This document shows positions 26,852-36,706 of a stretch of DNA of 64,000 nucleotides, piece after piece. Position numbers and translations under genes: made by a program. The DNA is from Enterobacter pseudoroggenkampii (GTDB lineage Bacteria; Pseudomonadota; Gammaproteobacteria; Enterobacterales; Enterobacteriaceae), in NCBI RefSeq assembly GCF_026420145.1, contig NZ_JAPMLV010000002.1, positions 62,001 to 126,000 of the forward strand. Direction: 5' to 3'. Each line of letters starts with the position of its first letter. Within the stretch, counting starts at the first letter, position 1. Under the pieces are notes generated by a model. That model was not told where the DNA came from, did no database searches, and saw only the letters and a program-made list of their open reading frames with translations.

Positions 26852-26856
26852 CTGCT

Positions 26857-26880
26857 GGCCGCTCGTAAGAGCGGCCTTCT
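26857..26880 (+). terminator. Terminator of the small ORF
   Basis: GGCCGCTC-GTAA-GAGCGGCC followed by TTCTGAATT. GC-rich 8-bp stem with a GNRA tetraloop and a moderate T tail, 6 nt after the small ORF's stop. Confidence 0.7.
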
Positions 26881-27056
26881 GAATTCCCTTCGGTTTTTCC
26901 CGCATCGCATATAATTGTGTAATAAATGCTCACAATCTTTATCCGGACGTACCGGACGCTTCCCAATAAAAGTCAAAACAGTAAAAGACGGGTGAATAAT
27001 ACTCACGCCAACCGTAACGCCTCACGGCACAGCGCTTGTCTCGTTGGAGTCATTTT
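26881..27056 (+). other. Upstream region of yacH
   Basis: 176 bp. TATAAT at 26910-26915 is a candidate -10 without a matching -35. TCCGGACGTACCGGA at 26942-26956 is an imperfect inverted repeat that could be an operator. No other structure was recognised. Confidence 0.35.
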
Positions 27057-28622
27057 ATGAAGTTGCCCTTTAAGCCACATCTGCTCGTCCTTCTGTGCAG
27101 TGCCGGGCTGCTTGCCGCCTCAGGCGTCATGTTTGTCAAAAGTCGTGCAACGGAACCCGTTGCGCCGGCCCCCGTCGCACAACAACCAGCGGCACCGGCG
27201 GCACCGGTAGCAGCAACGCCCGCCCCTGTCGCCGCACCAACCTATACTGCCGCGCAAATCGATCAGTGGGTTGCCCCCATCGCGCTCTACCCGGATGCCC
27301 TGCTGTCGCAAATCCTGATGGCCTCGACTTACCCGGCCAACGTGATCCAGGCGGCGCAGTGGTCAAAAGACAACCCTAAAATGGAAGGGGACGCCGCCAT
27401 TCAGGCCGTTGCCAGCCAGCCCTGGGATCCCAGCGTAAAATCGCTGGTCGCGTTTCCTCAGCTCATGTCCCTGATGGGCGAAAACCCGCCGTGGGTACAA
27501 AATCTGGGCGATGCGTTTCTCGCGCAGCCGAAGGACGTAATGGATTCCGTTCAACGCCTGCGCGCGCTGGCACAGAAGACCGGCGCTTTACAATCCACGC
27601 CTCAGCAGACGGTCACCACCGTGACAAAACCGGCACCAGCGAAAACCAGCACCACCGAGACAACGACAACCACAGCAGCAACGCCCGCGCCGGCCCCAAC
27701 GGTAATCAAAATTGAATCTGCCGATCCGCAGGTTGTTTACGTCCCCACCTATAACCCCAATACGGTTTACGGGACCTGGCCAAACACCGCCTATCCACCT
27801 ACCTATCTCCCGCCTACACCCGGGGAGCAGTTTGGCAACAGCTTCGTCAACGGCTTAGGCTTCAGCCTGGGCGTCGCCACAACCTATGCCATCTTCAGCA
27901 ACATCGACTGGGATGATGACGATGACTGGGATCATCACCATGACGACTGGGATAATCACGGCGGCTATAACCGCAACGGTGATAACAACATCAATATCAA
28001 CGTTGAGAACTTCAATAAAATCAGCGGGCAGCGTCTGACGGACGCCAACCGTACCTGGCAGCATAACCCGGCCTATCGGGAAGGTGTGCCCTATCCGACT
28101 AACCAGCTCAACACCCGTTTCCACTCCACCAGCACGGCTACCGGGCTCAGTTCAACGCAGCAAAAACCGGTTAACCGCGATAGCCAGCGTCAGGCTGCCC
28201 TGAGCCAGATGGAGAAATCCACGGGCAAAACTTTCCCCCAAACGGCGCGTCCCGGAACGAAAGATGTGCAGCGTCAGGCCTCAAGTGAACAGCTGAAGCA
28301 GATTTCCCAGCGCAATAACTACCGTGGCTACGACACCAAACCGCAGACGACGAAGCGAACCACCACGCAGCAGCGAGAAAATCGCCAGACCACCGCGCAG
28401 AGACAAGAGAAACGGGGTTCGCAGCCGGCGCAGCAACGCGCTCTCCAGCAGCGAAACAGCCAGCCCCGGGCCAATGCGCTGAGCGGCAACGACAGCCGCT
28501 CCGCGAACTGGCAGGCGCAGCAGCAGCGCGGTGCGCAAAGCAGACAGCTTGCGGCTCGCCAGCAGCAGCCACGTCAGGCGTCTGGTGGACGCGCTGAACG
28601 CCGTGAAATTCGACATCGCTAA
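27057..28622 (+). CDS. yacH: DUF3300 protein YacH
   Basis: 521 residues from ATG 27057 (GGAG 7 nt upstream); an open TTG frame upstream is disregarded. It has an N-terminal membrane segment or signal (LLVLLCSAGLLAASGVMF) and a Pro/Ala-rich linker. The DUF3300 core runs from about QIDQWVAPIALYPDALLSQILMAS to VNGLGFSLGVATTYAIFS. An unusual Asp/His cluster (WDDDDDWDHHHDDWDNHGG) follows, and the C-terminal half is Gln/Arg-rich with low-complexity RQ repeats. Function unknown; probably periplasmic or membrane-anchored. The His/Asp cluster could bind metal. E. coli YacH occupies the same locus. DUF2950 follows 10 bp later. Confidence 0.9.
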   Translation: MKLPFKPHLLVLLCSAGLLAASGVMFVKSRATEPVAPAPVAQQPAAPAAPVAATPAPVAAPTYTAAQIDQWVAPIALYPDALLSQILMASTYPANVIQAAQWSKDNPKMEGDAAIQAVASQPWDPSVKSLVAFPQLMSLMGENPPWVQNLGDAFLAQPKDVMDSVQRLRALAQKTGALQSTPQQTVTTVTKPAPAKTSTTETTTTTAATPAPAPTVIKIESADPQVVYVPTYNPNTVYGTWPNTAYPPTYLPPTPGEQFGNSFVNGLGFSLGVATTYAIFSNIDWDDDDDWDHHHDDWDNHGGYNRNGDNNININVENFNKISGQRLTDANRTWQHNPAYREGVPYPTNQLNTRFHSTSTATGLSSTQQKPVNRDSQRQAALSQMEKSTGKTFPQTARPGTKDVQRQASSEQLKQISQRNNYRGYDTKPQTTKRTTTQQRENRQTTAQRQEKRGSQPAQQRALQQRNSQPRANALSGNDSRSANWQAQQQRGAQSRQLAARQQQPRQASGGRAERREIRHR

Positions 28623-28632
28623 GGGAACCGAC

Positions 28633-29424
28633 ATGAAAAGTAAACTACTCAGTGGCATGGTGTTGTTCATGCTTTCGGCTTCGGTGATGGCGCAGCAATC
28701 CTTTAGCACCCCCGATCAGGCAACCGATGCGCTGACCAAAGCCATTAGTGAGCATAATGAGAGCGCTATGAGCAATCTGCTTGGAGAAAACTGGCGCGAT
28801 TTTCTGCCCCCTGAAGGCGTTGACCCGGATGCCGTCGATCGTTTCCTTCGCGACTGGAAAGTCCGTCATAACACGGTTGTCCAAGGGGATACGGCGCATC
28901 TGGTTGTCGGTGACAACAGCTGGCAGCTTCCTATCCCGGTGATCAAAACCGCTGCCGGTTGGCAGTTCGATATCAAAGAAGGGGCGGAAGAGATCCTGAC
29001 CCGCGAAATCGGGCGTAACGAACTTGCCGCCATTGAAGCCTTACATGCCTATGTTGATGCGCAGCAAAGCTACTTTGCGATGAACCAGAAATTCGCGCAG
29101 AAGATTGTCAGCTCGAAAGGGAAAAAAGACGGTTTGTACTGGCCCGCCTCTCCCGGCGAAGCGCCCAGTCCGCTCGGACCGGCATTTAGCCCAAAAGAGC
29201 CGGGTACCGGTTATCACGGCTATCGTTTCCGCATCCTGCCGGATAATAACGGTTTCGCGATGGTGGCCTGGCCAGTCAGCTATGGTCAGACGGGCGTGAT
29301 GAGCTTTGTAATAAATCAGGACGACAAGGTGTACCAGTCCGATCTCGGCAGCGAGTCGGAGCAAAAGGCCCGGGCGCTGGCCTCATACGCGCCTGATAAA
29401 ACCTGGCAGCCCGTCGAACCCTGA
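28633..29424 (+). CDS. DUF2950 exported protein
   Basis: 263 residues from ATG 28633 with a GGGA ribosome site. The signal peptide ends ...SVMAQQ. The mature part matches the DUF2950 pattern (FSTPDQATDALTKAI, EILTREIGRNELAAIEAL, GYHGYRFRILP, VMSFVINQDDKVYQSDLG). Function unknown, presumably periplasmic. DUF3300 and DUF2950 genes are often adjacent, which suggests joint function. Not present next to yacH in E. coli K-12, as far as I recall. Confidence 0.85.
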   Translation: MKSKLLSGMVLFMLSASVMAQQSFSTPDQATDALTKAISEHNESAMSNLLGENWRDFLPPEGVDPDAVDRFLRDWKVRHNTVVQGDTAHLVVGDNSWQLPIPVIKTAAGWQFDIKEGAEEILTREIGRNELAAIEALHAYVDAQQSYFAMNQKFAQKIVSSKGKKDGLYWPASPGEAPSPLGPAFSPKEPGTGYHGYRFRILPDNNGFAMVAWPVSYGQTGVMSFVINQDDKVYQSDLGSESEQKARALASYAPDKTWQPVEP

Positions 29425-29439
29425 ATACCCGCTCTGCCT

Positions 29440-29474
29440 GTAGGCCGGGTAAGGCGAAGCCGCCCCCCGGCTTT
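29440..29474 (+). repeat. REP-like element and terminator
   Basis: TGTAGGCCGGGTAAGGCGAAG followed by CCGCCCCCCGGCTTTTT resembles an enterobacterial REP unit. GCCGGG pairs with CCCGGC and a T5 run follows, so it can end the yacH-DUF2950 transcript. Lies between convergent genes. Confidence 0.65.
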
Positions 29475-29479
29475 TTAAC

Positions 29480-30211
29480 TTACAGAATATTGGCGACTGA
29501 TTTCGCCAACTGAGCTTCCAGAACCGGTTTGGCTTCTTCAAACTTCAGGTTTACTTTGTTAGCGTTCGACACCACGCGGGTTTGATACTTCGCACGGTCG
29601 CCCTGCTCGGAGCTGGTTTGCAGCTTCACGCCAGACGTTCCCTGACGCAGCGCCGCGATGTTGTCCGTGGTGACCTTCGCCTTGCTGCGCTCGGAGATCT
29701 GCAGGTCGGTCACCATGGTATAGTTTACGTCTTCCACCATCGCATCTGCCGCCATGCCGATCAGCCCCGCAGCCAGCCCCACGCCCAGCGCTGCGCCGGA
29801 GGAGTTGCTGTTGTAGGCCGTGATACCGGCACCCAGCGCGGCACCCACAGCGGCACCTTCATAGCCGGTTTTCAGGTAGCCCTGAGATTCACGCAAGTCC
29901 ATTTTGTCTGCTTTCAGAACGTTAGCCTGCACCCAATAGTATGCGCTGTCAGGAGAGCTGGTGACCTTGTATCCCTTGGCACTCAGATCGTTTGCCAGCA
30001 GCGTCTGCAGGTTGCTCATGTCTTTATCAGAAGTGTTTTTAACCTGAATGTAGACCGTTTTTTCACTGGATGGCTCAAGCCAGATGGTTTCACTCATCTG
30101 CGTTTTTACTTCCAGGTTGCGTTTTTTCACCGCCGTCGTCATCGCACCGCACCCAGTCAGCGTCATCACTGCCGCTAATAAGCCAATCCCCATCACTTTC
30201 TTCAAAGACAT
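29480..30211 (-). CDS. traT: TraT-type outer-membrane lipoprotein (chromosomal)
   Basis: 243 residues. The lipobox LTGC places the lipidated Cys at 21. The sequence closely follows the F-plasmid TraT protein throughout ([84 protein letters not shown]). TraT blocks mating-pair stabilisation (surface exclusion) and contributes to complement resistance. No other tra gene is nearby; here it sits alone between the DUF2950 gene and lpd, so its role is probably in the envelope rather than conjugation. Confidence 0.92.
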   Translation of the reverse strand: MSLKKVMGIGLLAAVMTLTGCGAMTTAVKKRNLEVKTQMSETIWLEPSSEKTVYIQVKNTSDKDMSNLQTLLANDLSAKGYKVTSSPDSAYYWVQANVLKADKMDLRESQGYLKTGYEGAAVGAALGAGITAYNSNSSGAALGVGLAAGLIGMAADAMVEDVNYTMVTDLQISERSKAKVTTDNIAALRQGTSGVKLQTSSEQGDRAKYQTRVVSNANKVNLKFEEAKPVLEAQLAKSVANIL

Positions 30212-30361
30212 GTTATTTCCTTTTTGTGTGTAATCAAAAGTCCAGAATCGTTAACCGTGCGGCCAGTAGCTACACAATGGTGCAAAAGGTATCGGCAGAC
30301 AGATGAAAATTTTTAGAGGAAATAACAATAAGTTACCTACCATAATGGGTAGTTTTCAGGC

Positions 30362-30391
30362 AAAAAAAAAAACGCCTCCAGAGGAGGCGTT
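30362..30391 (-). terminator. Intrinsic terminator of lpd
   Basis: On the minus strand AACGCCTCC-TCT-GGAGGCGTT followed by ten T, 18 nt after the lpd stop. Very strong. Confidence 0.92.
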
Positions 30392-30409
30392 AGCAATCAG
30401 GGAAGAAAC

Positions 30410-31834
30410 TTATTTCTTCTTCGCTTTCGCGTTTGGCAGGTCGGTGATGCTGCCTTCAAACACTTCTGCCGCCAGGCCCACGGACTCGTGCAGAGTCGGG
30501 TGAGCGTGGATGGTCAGCGCGATGTCTTCAGCGTCACAGCCCATTTCGATAGCCAGACCGATTTCACCCAGCAGCTCGCCGCCGTTGGTACCGACAATCG
30601 CACCACCGATTACACGGTGAGTCTCTTTGTCGAAGATCAGTTTGGTCATACCGTCTGCGCAGTCGGAAGCGATAGCACGGCCAGAAGCAGCCCACGGGAA
30701 GGTGGCGGTTTCGTAGCTGATGCCTTTCTCTTTCGCTTCTTTCTCGGTCAGACCCACCCATGCCACTTCTGGCTCGGTGTACGCGATAGATGGGATGACT
30801 TTCGGATCGAAGTAGTGCTTCATGCCGGCGATAACTTCAGCGGCAACGTGACCTTCGTGAACACCTTTGTGTGCCAGCATTGGCTGGCCGACGATATCGC
30901 CGATTGCAAAGATGTGCGGCACGTTAGTGCGCAGCTGCTTGTCAACGCGGATAAAGCCACGGTCGTCCACTTCCACGCCAGCTTTGCCCGCGTCGAGGTT
31001 TTTACCGTTCGGCACACGGCCGATAGCCACCAGCACGGCGTCGTAACGCTGTGGTTCGGATGGGGCTTTTTTGCCTTCCATGGAAACGTAAATACCGTCT
31101 TCTTTCGCTTCAACGGCAGTCACTTTGGTTTCCAGCATCAGGTTAAATTTCTTGCTGATGCGTTTGGTGAAGACCTTAACGATGTCTTTGTCGGCAGCCG
31201 GGATAACCTGGTCGAACATTTCAACCACGTCGATCTCTGAACCCAGCGCATGGTACACGGTACCCATTTCCAGACCGATGATACCGCCGCCCATAACCAG
31301 CAGACGCTTAGGAACGGTTTTCAGCTCCAGCGCATCGGTGGAATCCCACACGCGTGGATCTTCATGCGGAATGAATGGCAGTTCGATTGGGCGAGAGCCT
31401 GCCGCGATGATCGCGTTGTCGAAGTTGATCACGGTTTTGCCGTTTTCGCCTTCCACTTCCAGGGTGTTCGCACCGGTGAATTTACCCAGACCGTTTACCA
31501 CTTTCACTTTACGGCCTTTGGCCATACCCGCCAGACCGCCGGTCAGCTGAGTGATAACTTTCTCTTTCCAGGTACGAATTTTGTCGATGTCGGTTTTCGG
31601 CTCGCCGAAGACGATACCGTGTTCAGCCAGCGCTTTGGCTTCTTCGATAACTTTCGCTACGTGCAGCAGCGCTTTAGAAGGGATACAGCCGACGTTCAGA
31701 CAAACACCGCCGAGGGTGCTGTAACGCTCTACGATGACGGTTTCCAGACCTAAATCCGCGGCGCGGAATGCTGCGGAGTAACCTGCCGGGCCTGCCCCAA
31801 GTACTACGACCTGAGTTTTGATTTCTGTGCTCAT
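30410..31834 (-). CDS. lpd: Dihydrolipoamide dehydrogenase (E3)
   Basis: FAD flavoprotein shared by pyruvate and 2-oxoglutarate dehydrogenases and the glycine cleavage system; it reoxidises dihydrolipoyl groups with NAD. 474 residues from ATG 31834; the ATG one codon upstream is too near the GAGG site. FAD motif GAGPAGYSAA, redox disulphide C45-C50 (CLNVGC), NAD motif GGGIIGLEMG, and catalytic HAHPTLHE near the C-terminus. Separated from aceF by a terminator and a 175-bp gap, so it has its own promoter as well as read-through. Confidence 0.98.
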   Translation of the reverse strand: MSTEIKTQVVVLGAGPAGYSAAFRAADLGLETVIVERYSTLGGVCLNVGCIPSKALLHVAKVIEEAKALAEHGIVFGEPKTDIDKIRTWKEKVITQLTGGLAGMAKGRKVKVVNGLGKFTGANTLEVEGENGKTVINFDNAIIAAGSRPIELPFIPHEDPRVWDSTDALELKTVPKRLLVMGGGIIGLEMGTVYHALGSEIDVVEMFDQVIPAADKDIVKVFTKRISKKFNLMLETKVTAVEAKEDGIYVSMEGKKAPSEPQRYDAVLVAIGRVPNGKNLDAGKAGVEVDDRGFIRVDKQLRTNVPHIFAIGDIVGQPMLAHKGVHEGHVAAEVIAGMKHYFDPKVIPSIAYTEPEVAWVGLTEKEAKEKGISYETATFPWAASGRAIASDCADGMTKLIFDKETHRVIGGAIVGTNGGELLGEIGLAIEMGCDAEDIALTIHAHPTLHESVGLAAEVFEGSITDLPNAKAKKK

Positions 31835-31981
31835 CATGACCTCTTAATTTATACCCGTCGTCCACCGGGTCGTTCTATCCGCCCGCAGTTTACAAAATTG
31901 TTAACAATTTTGAAACAACAAACGGCTCACGAATTGTCGCTTTCGCCAATAACCTCACAAACCCCATGAGATTATCAGAAA

Positions 31982-32004
31982 AAAGCCGGCCGACTGGCCG
32001 GCTT
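31982..32004 (-). terminator. Terminator between aceF and lpd
   Basis: On the minus strand AGCCGGCC-AGTC-GGCCGGCT followed by TTTTTC, directly after the aceF stop. Lowers read-through from pdhR-aceEF into lpd. Confidence 0.85.
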
Positions 32005-32009
32005 TTCGA

Positions 32010-33905
32010 TTACATCACCAGGCGGCGAATGTCGCTCAGCATGTTGTTGATGATGGTGATGAAACGCGCACCATCAGCACCGTCGATTACGCGGTGGTCG
32101 AAGGACAGAGAGATTGGCATCATCAGACGCGGTACGAACTCTTTGCCATTCCACACCGGCTCCATCGCGGACTTGGACACACCGAGGATAGCCACTTCCG
32201 GCGCGTTCACAATCGGCGCGAAGTGGGTAGTACCCAGGCCGCCGATGCTGGAGATAGTGAAGCAGCCGCCCTGCATTTCGCCGGCAGTCAGCTTACCATC
32301 ACGCGCTTTCTTGGAGATCACGGTCAGTTCACGGGACAGCTCGGTAATGCTCTTCTTGTTCACGTCTTTGAAGACCGGAACAACCAGACCATTTGGCGTA
32401 TCAACCGCAACACCGATGTTGATGTATTTCTTCAGCGTCAGCTTCTGACCGTCTTCGGACAGGGAGCTGTTGAAGCGTGGCATCTGTTCCAGAGCCGCAG
32501 CAACCGCTTTCATGATGAAGACCACTGGGGTGAATTTCACGTCCAGTTTGCGCTTCTCGGCTTCGGCGTTCTGCTGTTTACGGAACGTTTCCAGATCGGT
32601 GATATCGGTCTTATCAAAGTGCGTAACGTGCGGGATCATCACCCAGTTACGGCTCAGGTTCGCACCAGAGATTTTCTGGATACGGCCCAGCTCCACTTCT
32701 TCGATTTCGCCGAACTTGCTGAAGTCCACTTTCGGCCATGGCAGCATGCCCGGGATACCGCCGCCAGCGGCTGCAGCTGGTGCAGCTTCGGCACGTTTCA
32801 CCGCGTCTTTCACGTAGGTCTGAACGTCTTCGCGCAGGATACGCCCCTTACGGCCGGTCCCTTTTACTTTCGCCAGGTTCACACCGAATTCGCGCGCCAG
32901 GCGACGAATCAGCGGGGTAGCGTGGACGTAAGCGTCGTTTTCAGCGAACTCAGATTTTTCTGCTTTAGCAGCAGGGGCAGCGGCTGGTTTAGCAGCCTGA
33001 GCCGGCGCAGCAGCAGGTGCTGGAGCAGCCGCGGCAGCCGGAGCTGCGGCAGGCGCAGCGCCTTCCACTTCGAAGACCATGATCAGAGAGCCGGTAGACA
33101 CTTTGTCGCCGGTGCTGATTTTGATCTCTTTAACCGTACCCGCGAACGGCGCAGGGACTTCCATAGAAGCCTTGTCGCCTTCAACGGTGATCAGTGACTG
33201 TTCAGCGGCAACTTTGTCGCCCACTTTCACCATCACTTCGGTGACTTCAACTTCGTCACCGCCGATGTCCGGTACGTTAACGTCTTTCGCGCCGCCAGCA
33301 GCGGCTGGTGCTGCGGCTGGAGCCGGAGCAGCGGCCTGTGCAGGCGCGGCAGCGCCTTCTGCACCCGCCACTTCGAAGACCATAATCAGGGAGCCAGTAG
33401 ACACTTTGTCACCGGTGTTGATCTTGATCTCTTTAACGGTACCGGCGAACGGCGCTGGCACTTCCATAGAGGCTTTGTCGCCTTCTACGGTGATCAGTGA
33501 CTGCTCGGCCGCAACGGTGTCGCCCACTTTCACCAGGATTTCAGTGACTTCAACTTCGTCACCGCCGATGTCAGGCACGTTCACTTCTTTCGCGCTCGCG
33601 GCAGCTGCTGGAGCAGCGGCGGCCGGAGCGGCTTTCTTCTCTTCCTGCGCAGGTGCAGCAGCTGCTGCACCGTCGGCGGAATCGAAAATCATGATCAGTT
33701 TGCCAGTCTCGGTTTTATCGCCAACAGAGACTTTGATCTCTTTAACGATGCCAGCCTGAGGAGACGGGACTTCCATAGAGGCTTTGTCGCCTTCTACGGT
33801 GATCAGCGACTGTTCAGCTTCAACTTTGTCGCCAACTTTGACCAGGATCTCGGTGATTTCAACTTCATCAGCCCCGATGTCCGGTACATTGATTTCGATA
33901 GCCAT
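32010..33905 (-). CDS. aceF: Dihydrolipoamide acetyltransferase (E2 of PDH)
   Basis: Core of the pyruvate dehydrogenase complex. 631 residues: three tandem lipoyl domains with modified lysines K41, K144 and K245, each in EGDKASMEV, joined by Ala/Pro-rich flexible linkers. The E1/E3-binding domain ([17 protein letters not shown]...) is near residue 330, and the acetyltransferase domain ends with the catalytic HRVIDG (H604, D608). The three lipoyl units are very alike at DNA level, so unequal recombination is possible. It follows aceE after 14 bp. Confidence 0.98.
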   Translation of the reverse strand: MAIEINVPDIGADEVEITEILVKVGDKVEAEQSLITVEGDKASMEVPSPQAGIVKEIKVSVGDKTETGKLIMIFDSADGAAAAAPAQEEKKAAPAAAAPAAAASAKEVNVPDIGGDEVEVTEILVKVGDTVAAEQSLITVEGDKASMEVPAPFAGTVKEIKINTGDKVSTGSLIMVFEVAGAEGAAAPAQAAAPAPAAAPAAAGGAKDVNVPDIGGDEVEVTEVMVKVGDKVAAEQSLITVEGDKASMEVPAPFAGTVKEIKISTGDKVSTGSLIMVFEVEGAAPAAAPAAAAAPAPAAAPAQAAKPAAAPAAKAEKSEFAENDAYVHATPLIRRLAREFGVNLAKVKGTGRKGRILREDVQTYVKDAVKRAEAAPAAAAGGGIPGMLPWPKVDFSKFGEIEEVELGRIQKISGANLSRNWVMIPHVTHFDKTDITDLETFRKQQNAEAEKRKLDVKFTPVVFIMKAVAAALEQMPRFNSSLSEDGQKLTLKKYINIGVAVDTPNGLVVPVFKDVNKKSITELSRELTVISKKARDGKLTAGEMQGGCFTISSIGGLGTTHFAPIVNAPEVAILGVSKSAMEPVWNGKEFVPRLMMPISLSFDHRVIDGADGARFITIINNMLSDIRRLVM

Positions 33906-33919
33906 TATTCTTTTACCTC

Positions 33920-36583
33920 TTACGCCAGACGCGGGTTAACTTTTTCTGCATCGATGTTGAATTTGGTGATTGCGTCCGCAACCACTTTCTTATCGATTTC
34001 GCCACGTTTAGCCAGTTCGCCCAGTGCTGCTACAACCACGTAAGAAGCATCAACTTCGAAGTGGTGACGCAGGTTTTCGCGGCTGTCAGAACGACCGAAG
34101 CCGTCAGTACCCAGAACGCGATAATCATCAGCTGGAACGTAAGTACGAACCTGCTCAGCGAACAGTTTCATATAGTCAGTAGACGCCACCGCTGGCGCGT
34201 CGTTCATCACCTGAGCGATGTACGGAACGCGTGGGGTTTCCATTGGGTGCAGCATGTTCCAGCGCTCACAATCCTGGCCATCACGCGCCAGCTCAGTGAA
34301 GGAGGTAACAGAGTACACATCGGAACCGACACCGTAGTCTTTCGCCAGGATCTGCGCTGCTTCACGTACGTGACGCAGGATAGAACCGGAGCCCAGCAGC
34401 TGAACTTTACCTTTGCTACCTTCAATGGTTTCGAGTTTGTAGATACCTTTACGGATACCTTCCTCGGCACCTGCTGGCATTGCCGGCATGTGGTAGTTTT
34501 CGTTCAGGGTGGTGATGTAGTAGTAAATGTTCTCCTGCGCTTCACCGTACATGCGCTGCAGACCGTCATGCATGATGACTGCCACTTCGTACGCGTAAGA
34601 CGGGTCGTAAGAGATACAGTTAGGGATAGTCAGAGACTGAATGTGGCTGTGGCCATCTTCGTGCTGCAGACCTTCACCGTTCAGGGTCGTACGACCGGAA
34701 GTACCGCCTACCAGGAAGCCGCGAGCCTGCTGGTCGCCTGCCTGCCAGCACAGGTCGCCGATACGCTGGAACCCGAACATGGAGTAGTAAATGTAAAACG
34801 GGATCATCGGCAGGTTGTTGGTGCTGTAAGAAGTCGCAGCAGCCAGCCAGGATGCGCCTGCGCCCAGCTCGTTGATACCTTCCTGCAGGATCTGACCTTT
34901 CTCGTCTTCTTTGTAGTATGCAACCTGCTCACGGTCCTGCGGGGTGTACTGCTGGCCGTTCGGGCTGTAGATACCGATCTGACGGAACAGACCTTCCATA
35001 CCGAAAGTACGCGCTTCGTCGGCGATGATTGGAACCAGACGATCTTTGATCGACTTGTTCTTCAGCATCACGTTCAGGGCACGAACGAAAGCGATAGTTG
35101 TAGAGATCTCTTTGTTCTGCTCTTCCAGCAGCTGAGAGAAATCTTCCAGCGCTGGCAGTTCCAGCTTCTCGGTGAAGTTTGGCTGACGAGCTGGCAGGTA
35201 GCCTTTCAGCGCCTGACGACGTTCGTGCAGGTACTTATGCTCTTCAGACCCTTCCGGGAAGGTGATGTAAGACAGGTTTTCTACCTGCTCATCGGTCACT
35301 GGAACGTTGAAACGGTCGCGGATATAACGCACGCCGTCCATGTTCATTTTCTTAACCTGGTGAGCGATGTTTTTACCTTCTGCGGTATCACCCATGCCGT
35401 AACCTTTGATGGTGTGGGCCAGGATTACAGTCGCTTTACCTTTGGTTTCACGCGCTTTTTTCAGTGCAGCGTAGACTTTCTTCGGATCGTGACCACCGCG
35501 GTTCAGGGCCCAGATCTGCTCATCAGTCCAGTCTGCAACCAGGGCTGCGGTTTCAGGGTATTTGCCGAAGAAGTGCTCACGAACGTAGGCACCGTCTTTG
35601 GATTTGAAGGTCTGGTAGTCACCGTCAACGGTTTCGTTCATCAGTTGGATCAGTTTACCGCTGGTGTCTTTACGCAGCAGTTCATCCCAACGACCGCCCC
35701 ACATGACTTTGATCACGTTCCAGCCAGCACCCGCGAAGATGCCTTCCAGTTCGTTGATGATCTTGCCGTTGCCGGTTACCGGACCATCCAGACGCTGCAG
35801 GTTACAGTTGATGATGAAGCACAGGTTGTCCAGCTTCTCACGGGTTGCGATGGTGATCGCACCTTTAGATTCTGGCTCATCCATTTCGCCGTCGCCCAGG
35901 AAGGCGTAAACGGTCTGCTCAGAGGTGTCTTTCAGACCACGGTGTTCCAGATACTTCAGGAATTTAGCCTGGTAGATCGCACCGATTGGGCCCAGACCCA
36001 TAGATACGGTCGGGAACTGCCAGAATTCAGGCATCAGTTTAGGGTGCGGGTAAGAAGACAGACCTTTACCGTGAACTTCCTGACGGAAGTTGTTCATCTG
36101 CTCTTCAGTCAGACGACCTTCCAGGAAGGCACGTGCATAGATGCCCGGAGAGATGTGGCCCTGGAAGTACACCAGGTCGCCGCCGTCTTTCTCGTTCGCT
36201 GCACGGAAGAAGTGGTTGAAGCACACTTCGTAAACGGTCGCAGAAGACTGGAAGGACGCCATGTGGCCACCCAGCTCCAGGTCTTTCTTGGAGGCGCGCA
36301 GAACGGTCATGATGGCGTTCCAGCGGATTGCAGAACGGATACGACGTTCCAGATCCAGATTGCCCGGGTATTCCGGTTCGTCTTCGACGGCAATCGTGTT
36401 TACGTAGTTGCTAGCCCCTGCACCTGAAGCAACCTTCACACCGCCTTTGCGGGCTTCAGAAAGCAGCTGATCAATCAGATACTGAGCGCGCTCAACACCT
36501 TCTTCACGGATGACCGATTCGATCGCCTGTAGCCAGTCGCGAGTTTCGATCGGATCCACGTCATTTTGGAGACGTTCTGACAT
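33920..36583 (-). CDS. aceE: Pyruvate dehydrogenase E1
   Basis: Thiamine diphosphate-dependent decarboxylation of pyruvate and acetylation of E2 lipoyl groups. 887 residues, identical in length to E. coli AceE. The ThDP/Mg motif is [10 protein letters not shown] through [16 protein letters not shown]. Follows pdhR by 123 bp and precedes aceF; the three are normally one transcript from the pdhR promoter, repressed by PdhR. Confidence 0.98.
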   Translation of the reverse strand: MSERLQNDVDPIETRDWLQAIESVIREEGVERAQYLIDQLLSEARKGGVKVASGAGASNYVNTIAVEDEPEYPGNLDLERRIRSAIRWNAIMTVLRASKKDLELGGHMASFQSSATVYEVCFNHFFRAANEKDGGDLVYFQGHISPGIYARAFLEGRLTEEQMNNFRQEVHGKGLSSYPHPKLMPEFWQFPTVSMGLGPIGAIYQAKFLKYLEHRGLKDTSEQTVYAFLGDGEMDEPESKGAITIATREKLDNLCFIINCNLQRLDGPVTGNGKIINELEGIFAGAGWNVIKVMWGGRWDELLRKDTSGKLIQLMNETVDGDYQTFKSKDGAYVREHFFGKYPETAALVADWTDEQIWALNRGGHDPKKVYAALKKARETKGKATVILAHTIKGYGMGDTAEGKNIAHQVKKMNMDGVRYIRDRFNVPVTDEQVENLSYITFPEGSEEHKYLHERRQALKGYLPARQPNFTEKLELPALEDFSQLLEEQNKEISTTIAFVRALNVMLKNKSIKDRLVPIIADEARTFGMEGLFRQIGIYSPNGQQYTPQDREQVAYYKEDEKGQILQEGINELGAGASWLAAATSYSTNNLPMIPFYIYYSMFGFQRIGDLCWQAGDQQARGFLVGGTSGRTTLNGEGLQHEDGHSHIQSLTIPNCISYDPSYAYEVAVIMHDGLQRMYGEAQENIYYYITTLNENYHMPAMPAGAEEGIRKGIYKLETIEGSKGKVQLLGSGSILRHVREAAQILAKDYGVGSDVYSVTSFTELARDGQDCERWNMLHPMETPRVPYIAQVMNDAPAVASTDYMKLFAEQVRTYVPADDYRVLGTDGFGRSDSRENLRHHFEVDASYVVVAALGELAKRGEIDKKVVADAITKFNIDAEKVNPRLA

Positions 36584-36706
36584 GGGGGTATTCCTTATCT
36601 ATCTAATACGTTGATTTGTCTGGAACCTGTCCCATTGTGCTCTTGAGCAAGAACACAATAAGACAGGTTCTGCGTTTAGTTGCCGCGCTCTAAAAGTACC
36701 TGGCGC

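Noticed and set aside
34061-36427. A 788-codon open frame on the plus strand opposite aceE, and similar long frames opposite gcd, acnB, aceF, secA and guaC
   Set aside because: They mirror highly expressed, GC-biased genes and show no recognisable protein pattern. The opposite-strand products are unmistakable enzymes.
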